64,000 nucleotides of DNA from Jacaranda mimosifolia (taxonomy: Eukaryota; Streptophyta; Magnoliopsida; Lamiales; Bignoniaceae): assembly GCA_018894105.1 (NCBI GenBank), contig CM032125.1, positions 27,575,032-27,639,031 on the forward strand. Reading direction: 5' to 3'. Position 1 is the stretch's first letter. Every line of letters begins with the position of its first letter. The notes under the pieces were generated by a model. It did not search any database. It saw only the letters and a program-made list of their open reading frames with translations, and had not been told where the DNA came from. The translations under genes and the position numbers were made by a program. Below, in pieces: positions 33,601-46,004 of this stretch.

Positions 33601-36600
33601 TGGGTCGGAATCCTCAGTAGTGGCAAATAGCAGGTGGTTAAATGGGCGGCATTGGCTGTGACAAAGTGGCCAAGAGCATGCACGCTTTGGGTGCGATTAA
33701 AGACTTTGTAAATGATTCCTAATTAATAAAAATTAGTTTTAATTCAAAAAAAGAAAAAAGAAAACAAAAAGTGACCAATGACCCTAATCTGATTTCACAC
33801 TTACACTCAATTCTTGTATTTAAATGAATTAATAATTTTTTTTTAGTTTAAGTTCAAATAACGGCGGCCTAAAGCTATGTTATGTTATATAAAAGTTAAA
33901 TTCAAATAAAAAATATATTATATATATAAGAAACATATAAACTTTTTTCCATTAATGGATGTGAATTTGTAAATTTGCCACCCAAATATAAAAGAAAGAC
34001 AAACTTTTAGCTAATCAGAAACTTTACAATTCTACAATATAACGTTACATAAATTAGCTATTACTTTTCATTACGGTCGGCCTATAGGTCATTCTTGACC
34101 AATCACAAATGCACTTGTCTGATGGGTTTGATATTCATGTGTTTGAAAAAGGTATTTTGGTCTAAAATTAAAGCCACGGGTCAAATTCATTGGACCTTAA
34201 ATAAAAATCTTTTGAAACTCAAATTATAAATATCTGATTGTTATTGTTTTGAGAATAAACTTAGGATAATAAAAAAAGTTTTTTTTTTTTTTTTTTTTAT
34301 CATCATGTAGTTAAGGATATTTATAGGAGAAGGAAGATGACACCGGCTAATCATATTAAATTCCATATCTTCATCAAAATATTACGCCCAATGAGTAAAA
34401 TGAAAAGTTCATGTATCAATTTTTTTGCGAATTCAAGATTTTTTTGTGAATAAATTAAACTATTGATGACAAGGCTATTGTCTTTTTTCGCATTTATTCT
34501 TAAATTTATGTCATAAATAAATGACATTCATGTGAAAATTTTGGAACATGAAATCCTCTTTTCATGTCTCCGTCCTAGCGCGGGACCAAAACTTGGATGG
34601 TCATCACCTAGTTGCTCACGGAACTGGAATCAATTATGGTGGTGGGGGGGACAAAATTGACGTGTGCCGCATGCTCTACAGCGGTGTACTCTATGTGTGA
34701 ATTTTGGAAATAGCGATATTCAATTTTAAATAGTATTTTATTTTTTTTATTGTAATTTACAAATATATATTAAGTATATTAAATATTAATTTAAAAAAAT
34801 ATTTGATTGCGAATTATATATACATAGCAGGTATGTTTGCTTTGATGTATTAAGTTAAACATATCATTCTATGTAATCTAATATATCATACATATTTTGA
34901 ATGGTAAAGGCCCTTTATGATTGCCAACTCAGAGTTAGAACTACTCATCCTAAGATGAGATGTTCTACTTAAAAGATGAGATGTTCTCGTCCAACCTCAT
35001 TTGTCATTTATTAATAAAAGAAAAATATTCAAATTATCCCCATAACTCTAAGACGTATTATTTGTAGTAAACATAAAACTAACTATATCGTGAATTTTGA
35101 GGTAAAATATAGTTCAATGCAATTATTTAAATTCATGATCAGATGATGTTTACTTGAATAAACTCTATATTTTGCCTTTGTTTATATAATTAATTGGTTG
35201 GCAAAGTATAAAATTCTGTCATTCATAAAAAATTAAGATTTATTAATGACTCGTGCTCTAATACTTTGTACTCACAAATAATCATAATAGTATATTTTGA
35301 GTCTTTACAACAAAATTGTATATTGGTAAAATATATATTATATAAGTACACGTGAATTAATTTATCAATTTAATAATCTTATGAGATGTACATAATATTT
35401 GTTTGATTATTTCATCCCATCACTCATTTCGTCTCATATTTCACCAATCATTTCTTATTCCATCTGACAAGGTAAACGATGCTTATTATGTATACCATGG
35501 GATGAGCCACCGGGTTGGTCTATATTTCAATTTCAAATAATCAGATGGTCATCTGAATTTTTGTTGGAGCTACAGCCTACATGTGTGTGTTTATGGTCAT
35601 TGGAGCTACAGGGTTGTTAAATTTGAAACTAAAATAGGATTAAAATAGTTGAGAAATCCCAATGAAAATTTTCAATATTTAAGACATCAACGAGTCTAAA
35701 GATCAAATAGATCTAACAAAGAGTAAAATCATAAATAGCGACCAAATAAATCTTCCTTGGTTACCAAGTGGATAGGGGTATTATGTGCTTTGACAGGTGA
35801 ACCAATATGGTTTCCAAGGTAACAGGTCAAGATGTTATTATTGTGGATATTGTGTGATTTGTGTTAATATGATAGGAATAAAATAAAATAATTATCATAC
35901 TCATAACTTAATATAACTATAAGTTAGAAGCAATAAATCAAATCATAAAAAAAATTGAAGAACATGAAGTTGGATCAACGGAAAGTCATGAAATTTGTCA
36001 TTATCCTAAAGTTATTATTGCCTCCCTTCATGCAGGTACTAGATTATGATTTCAAGATAAAATCCCATTAGCTCTCAACGGTATCTCATCCCATGTATAC
36101 GACAACGAGGAGATTAGGAACCAATTCATAATTATGTTGCCAAAACACAAAAATTCTTGTAAGAGAATAATAAGAAAGATTCTAAAACTCATCAACTCTA
36201 TACGTCCAAAGTAGATTATGGCCCCTTTATGTAATGGTAAAAATGTTTGATCATTAGAAAGAATTAATGCACCAAAAAAACCACGATAAAAATATCATAA
36301 ATCCAATTATTGTTAGGCCCAATAATTATAAAATAAATGGTCAAAAAAAATAAATCAAATAAATAGGCACATTAATATTAAAATACATAATAAAATGATA
36401 TTTTTTAAAATAAATTAAATTAAAAAAAAATTAAAACTTAATTTCAACAGTTGTCGCATTTCTTGATCCAATTGCTCACGCATTGGACTATGATTGGGTA
36501 AAGAACATATAATATCCAATCCAAATAAAAATTGAAATCTTGAAGTGTTTGGACATTTTCATGATATCGTTTGGCCATTCTTGGCTATTTTCGGTAACCC

Positions 36601-36880
36601 ATAGATATATCATCTACTATTTTCATTCTAAATGCGTGAAATTTCTGTTAATATCGGCTGCATTTAATTTTCATATCAAACAAAGGGTAATTATTCCTAT
36701 TAAATTGAAAATAATTAAAGAAGACAAATAACGATTATTAATTATTCTATAATTCATATATACAATCACTATAGTTATTATATAAAAAATTATTATTTTG
36801 ATTCTTTTTGTTCTTGAAATCTCTATTAAAATAGTTCAAAGTAGATAGTTGTTAGCCTCTACGTAGTATGGACCTATGTA
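33601..36880. other. AT-rich intergenic DNA with traces of the repeated unit
   Basis: No gene is supported. About 34,318-34,420 resembles 16,115-16,205, and 36,658-36,880 resembles 18,265-18,500 (for example TTTAATTTTC, AATTGAAAATAA, CAAAGTAGATAGTTGTTA). This appears to be an old, much-diverged third copy of the block A/B intergenic DNA leading up to the dirigent gene at 39,205. Confidence 0.4.
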
Positions 36881-36888
36881 CCTGCCAA

Positions 36889-37707
36889 TAGGGCTGTAAA
36901 TGGATATTCAAAAATTCGTTTACCGTTTGTATTCGTATCCGTTTATACAAAATTTATCCGTATTCGTTTAAGCGGATATTATTCGTATTCGATTAGTAGA
37001 TATTCGATTATAAATTGATATGGATATGGTAAATGCGTATCCGATCCGTTTAATATCCAATCCGAATATATATATATTTATTAAATAATATATTATTTAT
37101 ATTTTTCAATAAAAATCTCATAATCCATATATGTATATATAAATTATAATTGAAGAATTGAGAAGAAAAAAGAATAAATTTAAAAAATTATTATAATATA
37201 GAGAAAAAATTGGAGAATAAAGTTAATCAACATAATTATTGTTGGTTGACTTTATAATTAATATACTTAAATATCATTATTATTATTAATAGGTACTAAT
37301 AATCAATTATAAAGTCAATTATTAATTAGAAATTATGCTATTTGTTTGATTGCTTTCGTTTTAATGAAATTATATAGTTTATTTTATTAATTAAAATATG
37401 TATTTTATAGGTTCACATATTCACGTATTTGAATATTCGTAAATGGATATTTAGATAATTATCATTGAATATGAGTATAAAATAATAATTCGAATACGAA
37501 TAAATTTAATAAAATATGAATGCATCTGAATAATTATAATCGAATACGGATATATCCGAATCTGATCGATATCTGATGGATACGAATTTGGATATCATTT
37601 TTAAATATCCGTCATATTCGTATCCGTATCCGAATATTCGAAAAATTAAACGGATACGAATATGAAAATAATGTATCCGATCCGTTTAATATCCGTTTAC
37701 ACCCCTA
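36889..37707. mobile_element. hAT-type non-autonomous element, 819 bp, with 8-bp target duplication
   Basis: The left end TAGGGCTGTAAATGGATAT mirrors the right end ATATCCGTTTACACCCCTA. The perfect 8-bp duplication CCTGCCAA flanks it (36,881-36,888 and 37,708-37,715). An 8-bp duplication with TAGGG-type ends is characteristic of hAT elements. The inner 150-200 bp at each end are full of ATTCG/ATCCG/GGATA words that can fold with each other. There is no transposase. Confidence 0.85.
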
Positions 37708-37715
37708 CCTGCCAA

Positions 37716-38934
37716 AAGGCTTCCTCGATGCCACACCCAGTGCACAGCACCAGGGCACCGCAAAAATGGACACATGTCCGCTTTTTTTTTTTATTAATTT
37801 ACTTTTTTTCTTTTTCTTTTTCTATTAAGTTAATTTAATATTAATGATGACTAAATACATTATAAATAAATTAATTTTTGGATCAATTAAAAATTAACAT
37901 ATATAAAATAATATATCTATTAGTGATTTAATTTTTTCATTTGCATTTTGGATTTTATTAAATGTAATTTTAAGAAATAATAATTAATTTAAATTTATAT
38001 TTTAGTATTTATTTTGCATACAAATTAAATTTGATCAAGTATAAAAGTGATGTTTTTGCCCAATCAAATCAAGTCTTTAAGCCTAAAAATCCCATACCAA
38101 TCAAGTTGTGAAATATCATCTATTTTAATACATGAACCAATTATATCAAGACAAAATTTGTGCAAACATGTAAAATTTAACTTCTACCATCAAAATCAAT
38201 TCTTTTTGAAAAAACTAAATTAATTGGTATAATTCTATTAATTTAAAATGAATAATCAAATCATTGATGAATTTACTTGGATTTTTTATTTAATTTTATT
38301 TTATTTATTTTAACTTTATTCAACACATTTTATAAATTTTATTTTTTTCATGTCTTGATTATTTATTTAATTGAAAAAGTGAATAATTTAGCTACAAAAA
38401 CTGAATCTTGAATGTGTATTTTTAAATAATAAATTTTAAATTAAATTAAAAAAGTAAAAAAAACATATCAACTAAAATTCAATCAATAGAAAAGAAGGAA
38501 AAATAAAAAAGAAAAAGAAAAAGAAAAAGGCTGCCCCCCGGTGCGCAGCATCTACTAAACCCAAAAGCCAAAAGGACACTACGATGGCTTTTGTTAAAGA
38601 GGGCAAATTTTTTTTTTCCTGATTTGCCCACATCATGAACATCAATTTTCTTTGGAACGATGTACAAACTCCATAAAAAAAAATGTAACAAAATAACTTT
38701 TATTATTTTAATAAAAATAAAAACTATAATTAAGTTGTTACTATAAGGGTTTTGATTGGAAACCTCCAATAAACATAATTCTTTTATTTCTTTTTCAAAA
38801 TTTCAAATTGAATTCCAAATACTTTATATAAATATGTGAAACTTCTTTAATTGATCAAAATCGATTGATTAGACTGTCCAATATAATAACTATATGAAAT
38901 ATATATAAATACATATAATATATCTATATTGGTT
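37716..38934. other. Upstream intergenic DNA of the dirigent gene
   Basis: AT-rich, no gene seen. Two GC-rich patches, TGCACAGCACCAGGGCACCG (about 37,740) and CCCCCCGGTGCGCAGCA (about 38,535), are roughly inverted and may be the ends of an 0.8-kb element. No target duplication is evident. Confidence 0.35.
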
Positions 38935-39112
38935 GGAGAGAGAGAGAGAGAGAGATTATTGTCCTCTCTTTGTCTATTTCTATCACAGGGAGAGAGTGGG
39001 AGATAGTATTGTACTCTGTGATAGAAAGAGAGAGACACGCCCTTTGTCTATTTCTATCACAGGGAGAGAGAGAGAGAGAATTATTGTACTCCCTTTGCCT
39101 ATTTCTATCACC
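38935..39112 (+). promoter_or_regulatory. GA-rich repeated promoter segment of the dirigent gene
   Basis: The motif CTTTGYCTATTTCTATCAC occurs three times (about 38,968, 39,042 and 39,092), each associated with GGGAGAGAG runs and TATTGTACTC-type sequence. One inverted copy, CTCTGTGATAGAAAGAGAG (about 39,014-39,033), can pair with its direct neighbour to form a hairpin. It ends just upstream of the TATA box. GA/CT-rich repeats next to plant core promoters often bind BPC/GAGA factors, which is inference here. Confidence 0.6.
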
Positions 39113-39120
39113 ACTTCACC

Positions 39121-39127
39121 TATAAAT
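39121..39127 (+). promoter_or_regulatory. TATA box of the intact dirigent gene
   Basis: TATAAAT lies 84 bp upstream of the ATG, placing transcription start near 39,150 with a short leader. The same TCACCTATAAAT context precedes the second dirigent copy at 60,471. Confidence 0.75.
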
Positions 39128-39204
39128 GGAGCACTCCTTTCACAAAACCCACCACTGCCCATCACACACAACACATTTGCTAGCTATATCATATTTTCAA
39201 GAAA

Positions 39205-39825
39205 ATGAGAGCTCTTCCTGCAATTCTCCTGCTGATCATAGCACTGCTGGGCGCCGCCCCAGCCGACGTCTACGGCCGTGTTATAGCCATGCCAGGCAGC
39301 TCCGCCAGTAAAACAATCCCCCAATCAGTACAAAAATGGCTGGACGAAAGGCGACCCGGACCCTTCACCCGGATCTCTTTCTTCGTCCACGACGTCGTAA
39401 CTGGGGAAAACAAAACTGTCTACGATGTCGCCTCATCGGAAATCACCTCAAATTCTCAGTCATCCTTCGGAAAAATCCAAGTTGTCGATAACCTAATGAC
39501 TGCCGGCCCGGAAATGGACTCACAGACAGTGGGCCGAGTCCAAGGGACGCTTGCCTTTGCTGATTTGCGCGAAACAGCTTTGAGTGTGAATTTGAACTTT
39601 ATTTTCACAGATGGTTTTTACAGCGGGAGCACGATAAGTATTCAGGGCAGACTTCCCATAGCTCAGCAGACAAAGGAGTTGAGCATAGTTGGTGGGACGG
39701 GAGCATTTCCACTGGCTCAGGGAGTTGCTGTTCCGACAACTTATTCATTTGATCCTTCCACAGTTTATACTGTCATACAGTACACTTTGTTCGTCTTTCC
39801 TGCTGTTGGACCTCCCAGAGCATAA
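39205..39825 (+). CDS. Dirigent protein, intact, 206 residues
   Basis: Dirigent proteins are secreted, apoplastic beta-barrel proteins that steer stereoselective coupling of phenoxy radicals in lignan and related metabolism. Many members have unknown substrates. Residues 1 to about 24 form a signal peptide (basic start, LLLIIALLG core). The dirigent domain spans about 55-200 with FFVHDVVTGENKTVY, then VVDNLMTAGPEMDSQTVGR, then QGTLAFADL, then FYSGSTISIQGR and ELSIVGGTGAF, all family hallmarks. N69 in NKT is a glycosylation sequon. The length matches the family (about 180-210) and it is a single exon, as usual. The ATG is the first after the TATA box. The C terminus (VFPAVGPPRA) is unusual compared with the typical short ending. 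GC content is much higher than in the flanks. A broken paralogue lies at 60,550. The specific subfamily and reaction cannot be assigned from sequence by eye. Confidence 0.93.
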   Translation: MRALPAILLLIIALLGAAPADVYGRVIAMPGSSASKTIPQSVQKWLDERRPGPFTRISFFVHDVVTGENKTVYDVASSEITSNSQSSFGKIQVVDNLMTAGPEMDSQTVGRVQGTLAFADLRETALSVNLNFIFTDGFYSGSTISIQGRLPIAQQTKELSIVGGTGAFPLAQGVAVPTTYSFDPSTVYTVIQYTLFVFPAVGPPRA

Positions 39826-39990
39826 GCCTTTTTCTTTTTATCTTTAATTTCTGAATAATAATGTTGATGAAGTTTCCTGGGTCCCAGGATGACCATCTAC
39901 AACTTAAAATAAACATTTCCCATGTATGTTTTGTTTAATAAAAGTACTTTTAAGTATTAATAGAATTTCCTGTTTTTTCACTCCAAGAAG
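39826..39990 (+). terminator. 3' UTR and poly(A) signals of the dirigent gene
   Basis: AATAAA occurs at 39,908-39,913 and 39,937-39,942, about 85 and 115 bp after the stop. The stretch TTTGTTTAATAAAAG...TTAATAGAATTTCCTG recurs near 46,060-46,110 and, more weakly, near 61,290-61,345. Confidence 0.7.
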
Positions 39991-41010
39991 ATTAATAATG
40001 TCTATTGAGTCTATTTCACCATTACCACGACATTAGCTCATCATATTTTTTGTTTATTCGTCGACCCAGTTGTGTGGGTCTGTGTCCAAAAGGGGGGCAA
40101 TATAGGGATCGAAGCAACTATAGTTACACAAATTTGAGTGGGATGGATTCGAGGTCATGGAAGTACTCAGATAATATTAATATTGAGATCTGGGAACAAT
40201 TTTCCTGTTTGAAAAAAAAATATTTATTGCTTATGGAATTGAAAATGATTTGTAAAATATAAGATGGAGTTAATTGATGAAACTGAATAATTAAATAAAT
40301 GTTGTATATATATATATATATATCGTAGAATTACTTAAATGATATATTAATCAATTCTGGCAATCACGTGCTTGCTGGGCTATAATGTATAGAAAGTATA
40401 TTTTACAAATATTCCCTTTGTTTCCAAAACTCAAACATATACCTTCACTTCAAAATGAGGCACTGATAAATTGAAGTTTTTTTATTAATGACTGATCAGA
40501 TTTATAAATTTTGCCAACCATTATATGAATAAAATAAAAAAAAATTGAATTTATTCAAATAAATATAATTTTGGACACTTAAATAATTTAATTGAATTTT
40601 ATTTCGCCATCTATGATGTAAGTCAATTTTATTTTAGTTATATTTAAGTAAAACTAAAATTTCATATCTACTTCAATTTAATCTTTATTTAAATATTAAA
40701 TTATATATTTCTTATTTCAATGCTCAAATATACAAATCAAATTATGATGTATTGACAAAATATAGATAATCTAGACATTTTATTGTTATTATGAGTTTAT
40801 TGATAGTTGAAATTTTATGAACACATCCTACCTCATATGTAGAAATGTCTCATTCTAAGATGAAAGAATTTCATGTCGGGTAAATAATATAATAATGGTT
40901 TTCCATTCAAAGTATGTGTCTTATAAAGTTGAATTAAAATAGTTAGTATATTCAACATAATAACTCAAAGTAATTAATCAAGAAGTCAAGGATTTTTATT
41001 ATAAGGATGT
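39991..41010. other. AT-rich intergenic DNA
   Basis: No gene supported. The 85-codon frame at 40,005-40,262 has no recognisable domain. CATTAGCTCATCATATT (about 40,031) is also found after the second dirigent copy (near 61,402), so this is conserved downstream dirigent flank. A TA run lies at 40,305-40,322. Confidence 0.4.
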
Positions 41011-42440
41011 ATTGATAAAAAATTGTTCATAGCTTTGAATCTCATCAAAGGTAGCTGAAAAATAATTAAGCGAGAAAAAAATAATATTATCTAATTTCAA
41101 AAATTCAAAGACCGCAATGTTTACTTTCTAAAAGTAATGAGATTTCCCCTGTAAGAGTAAAAGTGATTGCAGCTCAATAGTTACAGCATCTTTAATCCAA
41201 GATCACATATTCTAGATTTTTATGCCTTTTCTCATAAAATATTAATTAGGCCTGTTTGGATATGTTTTTATTTTTTATTTTTAATTTCCAACATTTTTAT
41301 AAGTTGAAAAGTTAATTAAGTATAGTTTTGAAAATAAAAATGAAATCGTATTTAAATGTTTTCTCTAAAAAGAATGATTAGGTAGGTATAGAGTTGAAAA
41401 GTTAGGTGATTTATATTTTTTATACTTAAAAGAAATTATTTTTTTAAATATGTGTATATTTTATTAATTTTGAAATAATAGTGAATACTTTATATTACAT
41501 TAAATTGAAATTTGATTGATGTGATAATAGACTCTGAAAATGAAAACAAAGAACCCTTTTTAAAATCTATTTTTACTATTTAAAAATGAATTATCAATAA
41601 TTTGTCACCAATTTTATCAAAATCTCAACTCATTTTTAATTAAAAATAAATTATTCAATAACATATATATCTTTTCTCATAACTTATATATCTTCTTTTT
41701 CTATTTTTATTATTAATATTTTTCTCAACCTACAACCTACTAAATTTTATACGATCATTATTTTTCAAACAACATATAAATATAAATTTATTTTCAACTT
41801 ATTTTCTTTACCTCTGTTTTCAAATTTTAAAAATATTAAAAATAAAAGATAAAAATATAAATATAAAGGAAGCAAGAAAAATTCTTACATAGTACATGAC
41901 TCATTGAGATGACTTTTGTTTTGGGCTTGTTTGTTTACAAACTCTCAATTTATTTTCTAACTCTTAAAATTTAAACAAATAAATACTACATATTCATCAA
42001 TCTCACTCCCCAAATATAAAATTTATCCCAATTTTTTTTACTATTCACACTCTAATGACATTCCCCAAAATTTCAATCAATTATCTCATCATTACAAATA
42101 TATATACATAATATAACTCATACAATCTATATATACATATATATAAATAATTTTAAAAATACTCATTTTTCTCCACAAATCCAACAAAAAAAATTATTAA
42201 TGTGATATTTTATCCCTCAAAATATAAACAAACAATCATTACATTCTCCAACCTCACTTCTCAAAATCCATTCTCCCAAAAAAATTTGGGAGAATATCCC
42301 AATTCACATCCAAACAAAGTTTTTTTTTTTTCACATAGGTAGATGACTCATTTATTAATTGATGACTGTTGATTTTGGAAGGAGTGGCTGTGTGGCTGGA
42401 TACAATGATCTGGTCCGCCCAAGGGTCACCCAGTGACAAG
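41011..42440. repeat. Start of block B, paralogous to about 858-2,060, with MITEs
   Basis: It begins with TTGTTCATAGCTTTGAATC shared with block A. It contains the GTTTGGATATG-type MITE (about 41,250-41,880). A further element absent from block A follows (about 41,930-42,320; ends near GCTTGTTTGTTTACAAACTC and CACATCCAAACAAAG). It ends with TACAATGATCTGGTCCGCCC, matching 2,025-2,045 of block A. Confidence 0.6.
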
Positions 42441-42479
42441 TGAAACACTACTGATATGATGACTCTTTTTAGATACCAG

Positions 42480-43195
42480 TGACAAGTGAAAGACTACTGA
42501 TGTGAAAACTCTTTTTTGTTTTTTATCTAAAACTAAAAATAGAAAACTTTTAATTTTTTCTCAATTTTGACAAATATTTTCATTACTCAACATATTTTTC
42601 AAATACACTATTACACTCTCTCTTTATTTTCTCTTATCATTATTTATAAGACTTTTAATATAAAAATACAACAATATCTAAATACAACTCATTTTCAACC
42701 ATACATGATAATTTCATTTTAAACAAAGCATCTAAACAATATTTTATTTTTAAACTCACATTTATAATTGACTTTTTACTATTCTTTTTATCAAAAATGA
42801 AAATGCCTCCAGAAAACAAAACCAAACGACCTCTAAGTGCCCTTTTGGTTTTGTGTTCAAAACCCCTTTTCATTTTCTCCTGAAAATAAAAATAAAAAGC
42901 TATCAATTTTTTTCCCATTTTACATACATCTCCATTCTCAATACATTTATCAAACACACTCTTACACTCTCTCTCCATTTTCACACTTTATTTTTTTATA
43001 CTATCATTTATACGATTTTTAATACAAAACACAATAATATCCAAATACAATTTATTTTTAACCACACATAATTATTTCATTTTAAATAAAATATTCAAAC
43101 AATATTTCATTTTCAAAATCACACTTATAACTAACTTTTTACTATTTCTTTTCACTATAAAATGAAAACGCCTCTAGAAAATAAATTCAAACGGT
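42480..43195. mobile_element. Two adjacent family-1 MITEs
   Basis: The first (about 42,515-42,833) ends AAACAAAACCAAACGACCTC. The second (about 42,836-43,195) starts GTGCCCTTTTGGTTTTGTG and ends with AAATAAATTCAAACGG. The internal composition matches the family-1 copies at 9,537-10,173, including ACACTCTCTCCATTTTCACA. Reading frames here are artefacts. Confidence 0.55.
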
Positions 43196-44420
43196 TTTTA
43201 CAAGGTTGAAAATGAGATATATTTGGATATTGTATGTTTCTGTATTAAAAATCGTGTAGTTTTTGAATTGATGATGTGATGTGTGTTTATTTAAAAAATA
43301 ATATAAAAATACTTAAGATTGGTATTAAATATTCTACTTTTAATATTTATGTGTCAGTATTAATAATGCTTTAATTCTTCTTCCTCTTTTTTTCTCATTA
43401 AATAGTCCAAAATCGATAGATGTGTTATTCATGTTGTTTTTATCTTCTTGGGTAGATGGAAAAATTGTGCAGTAAATTTTCTGTATTTGTGGAGTAAGGA
43501 CTGATCAACTTGGCAAGAGTTTCAATTATCAATTTTGCAACAAAATTAGTAAAAATAAAAAAAATAAAGAAATGACACAAATGCACCCTATGTTGAAAGC
43601 AGTGCCCATGTCCTAAAAAACATCACGCCATATACAATACGTAATATATGCATGACACATGAAGGAAAAATAACAAAAAAATAAGCTCAAACTTTTAATA
43701 TTAATATCCTTCATCATTCACTATAATAGTTAACCAAAAACTAGCAGCATATATTTAAATAATAGTCAGATTTTTGCGAGATATAGATGCAACAAAATGT
43801 TAAGACTTTCATATATTTTCCAGCAAAGCGTTGCACTTATATAAATGAAGGGCCAAAAACAAATTCTCCCAATTAATTATTAATAAGGCAGAATTGATTA
43901 GTGAGGAACTGTAAGATGCTGACAAATTGGTACAAGTACTTACAAATGTCAACCATAAAGTGCAACCATTGCTAAGTGATTTCAATCAAACATTAAATCA
44001 AATCACATTACTCGCACCATCCAATATATATTTTCTCTTTGTTTATAAATATGTACCCATCCATTTACCATTAAAAAAAGAAGAAGAAATTAATGCATAT
44101 ATCATCCCATTCTTCTACATTTCTTTTAATTATTTAGAATTATTTATTTTCTATTTCATAATAATTAAATTAAAATTTTCCTATTAGTGATAATTCAATA
44201 TAATTAAAGTAGTCAAGCTCAGAAATTAGCAGTTAGTACTATTTCTCTTCAAGACTTGAGACGTGTAACCTGCCATTTATGCGAGAATTGACTTTTAAGA
44301 ATGCTGATCCATAGGGAAATGGTGGTTCGTTGGCCAATTAACATAAATGCGATTAATATTGAGGAGATATCATAAATAGTATAATGATAATATTTAATAT
44401 ATACATATAAAGTCAATCAA
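43196..44420. other. Block B intergenic DNA
   Basis: No gene seen. 43,826-44,385 is the paralogue of 10,520-11,118 and preserves the uninserted site of the 1.57-kb element found at 11,119-12,690. Confidence 0.55.
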
Positions 44421-44783
44421 GAACCGTTTGATTGTGTTTTCAAACATTATTTTATTTTTTCTTGAAAATAAAAATGAAAAACTATCAACTTCTTTCCTAT
44501 TTCTATAAATATTTTTATTCTCAACACATTTTTCAAAATACACTCTTATACTTTCTCTCTATTTTCTCACTTTATTTTCTCTTACTCTCGTTTGCACTAC
44601 TTTTAATATAAAAATACAATAATATTCAAATACAACTTATTTTCAATCCTACATAATCATTTCATTTTAAACAAAATATCCAAACAACATTTCATTTTTA
44701 AACTCACACTTATAACTAATTTTTCATTATTCCTTTTTATCAAAAAATGAAAATGCCTCAAAAATAAAAACCAACTGGCCTCT
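44421..44783. mobile_element. MITE, family 1, shared with block A
   Basis: It starts ACCGTTTGATTGTGTTTTC and ends AAAACCAACTGGCC. It is orthologous in position to 12,731-13,075. Confidence 0.6.
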
Positions 44784-44837
44784 AATTATTATCGGTGCCT
44801 ATTTTTCTCTTTAATTTATTTTGTAGCATCTAACAAC

Positions 44838-45411
44838 CAATGTTTGAGAAATCGGACCGGTGATTGAACCGGTGGCCTTATTGGTTATTGGTTCGATCGA
44901 TTCAACTGGTGTGACTTCATAATTATATTTAATATTATATAAGTATATTAGAAATATAATTATATTTAATATTATATAAGTATATTAGAAATATAAAAAA
45001 TATAAATATATATATGTAAAGAGAAAAAAGAATAAAAATTGCCAAGTATTATGAAGCATTCTCCAAACTCCACTCCATAATAATATTCATACATCAATTT
45101 AAAATATTAACTCATGAAATAAAACTTGTTAGAAAATATCCTTATAGAATCCATTACAACTTACAAAAACGATAAACACTAACTCAAATAACATAAAAGT
45201 TTCAAATATAAATAAAAAATATTTATTTAATTAGTTTTTAATTTTATTTTTTTTAAGAAATAAAAACCGATTTTTTTGAAAAATTGATTCATCGGTTTTT
45301 TACCGTTTCACACCGATTTTTTAAGCAATTGGTTTTATACATCAAACCGCATTGGAACCTTGACCGGTTCTCGGTCGAACCGGCCGATCCGGTCCGATTT
45401 TTTAATCATTG
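44838..45411. mobile_element. hAT-like element, 574 bp, with imperfect 8-bp target duplication
   Basis: The left end CAATGTTTGAGAAATCGGAC mirrors the right end GTCCGATTTTTTAATCATTG. Flanks are CTAACAAC (44,830-44,837) and CTAACAGC (45,412-45,419), an 8-bp duplication with one mismatch. Subterminal CCGGTTCAACCGG-type words occur at both ends. A 37-bp unit is duplicated in tandem inside (about 44,922-44,997). Non-coding. Confidence 0.75.
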
Positions 45412-45417
45412 CTAACA

Positions 45418-45781
45418 GCCCGTTTGTTTTTGTTTTATGGACTCATTTTTATTTTTTACTGAAAATAAAAGCAGAGAGCCATCAACTTCTTTTTCATTTG
45501 TACACATATTTTTATTTTCAAAATATTATTTCAGACAAACTCTTACACTTTCTCTCCATTTTCACTTTTCATTTGCTCCTACTTAGATTTACACAACTTT
45601 TAATAGAACACACTATATTTTTCAAATATAACTCATTTTTAACTCTGCATAATCATTACATTTTAAACAAAATATTCAAATAATATTTCATTTTCAACAA
45701 TTCATTTATAATTAACTTTCCACTATTTTTTTTTACTAAAAAATAAAAATGACTTCAGAAACCAAATCCAAACGTCCCCTA
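45418..45781. mobile_element. MITE, family 1 relative
   Basis: It opens GCCCGTTTGTTTTTGTTTTA and closes CCAAATCCAAACGTCCCC, inverted. The internal composition matches family 1. It sits directly beside the hAT-like element. Confidence 0.5.
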
Positions 45782-46004
45782 ACTTTTAATACGTGTAAAC
45801 TTACTCATATTTAGACGTGAAGAATGCAATTGAAGTGACAGCTACGGTGAAAACAATGAAAAGAACAGTATCAGAGCTGATTTGGTGGCATTCTAGAAAT
45901 GTCTTTTTGATTACTTTATATTGTTAATTTTATAAATAAAAAATTGTATATTTATTTTATTTACAGTGAATATGTATATCGTGACTTTTTGCTCTCGTAC
46001 ATGT

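Noticed and set aside
40005..40262. 85-codon frame downstream of the dirigent gene
   Set aside because: No domain, and it is not preserved after the second dirigent copy or in block A/B.
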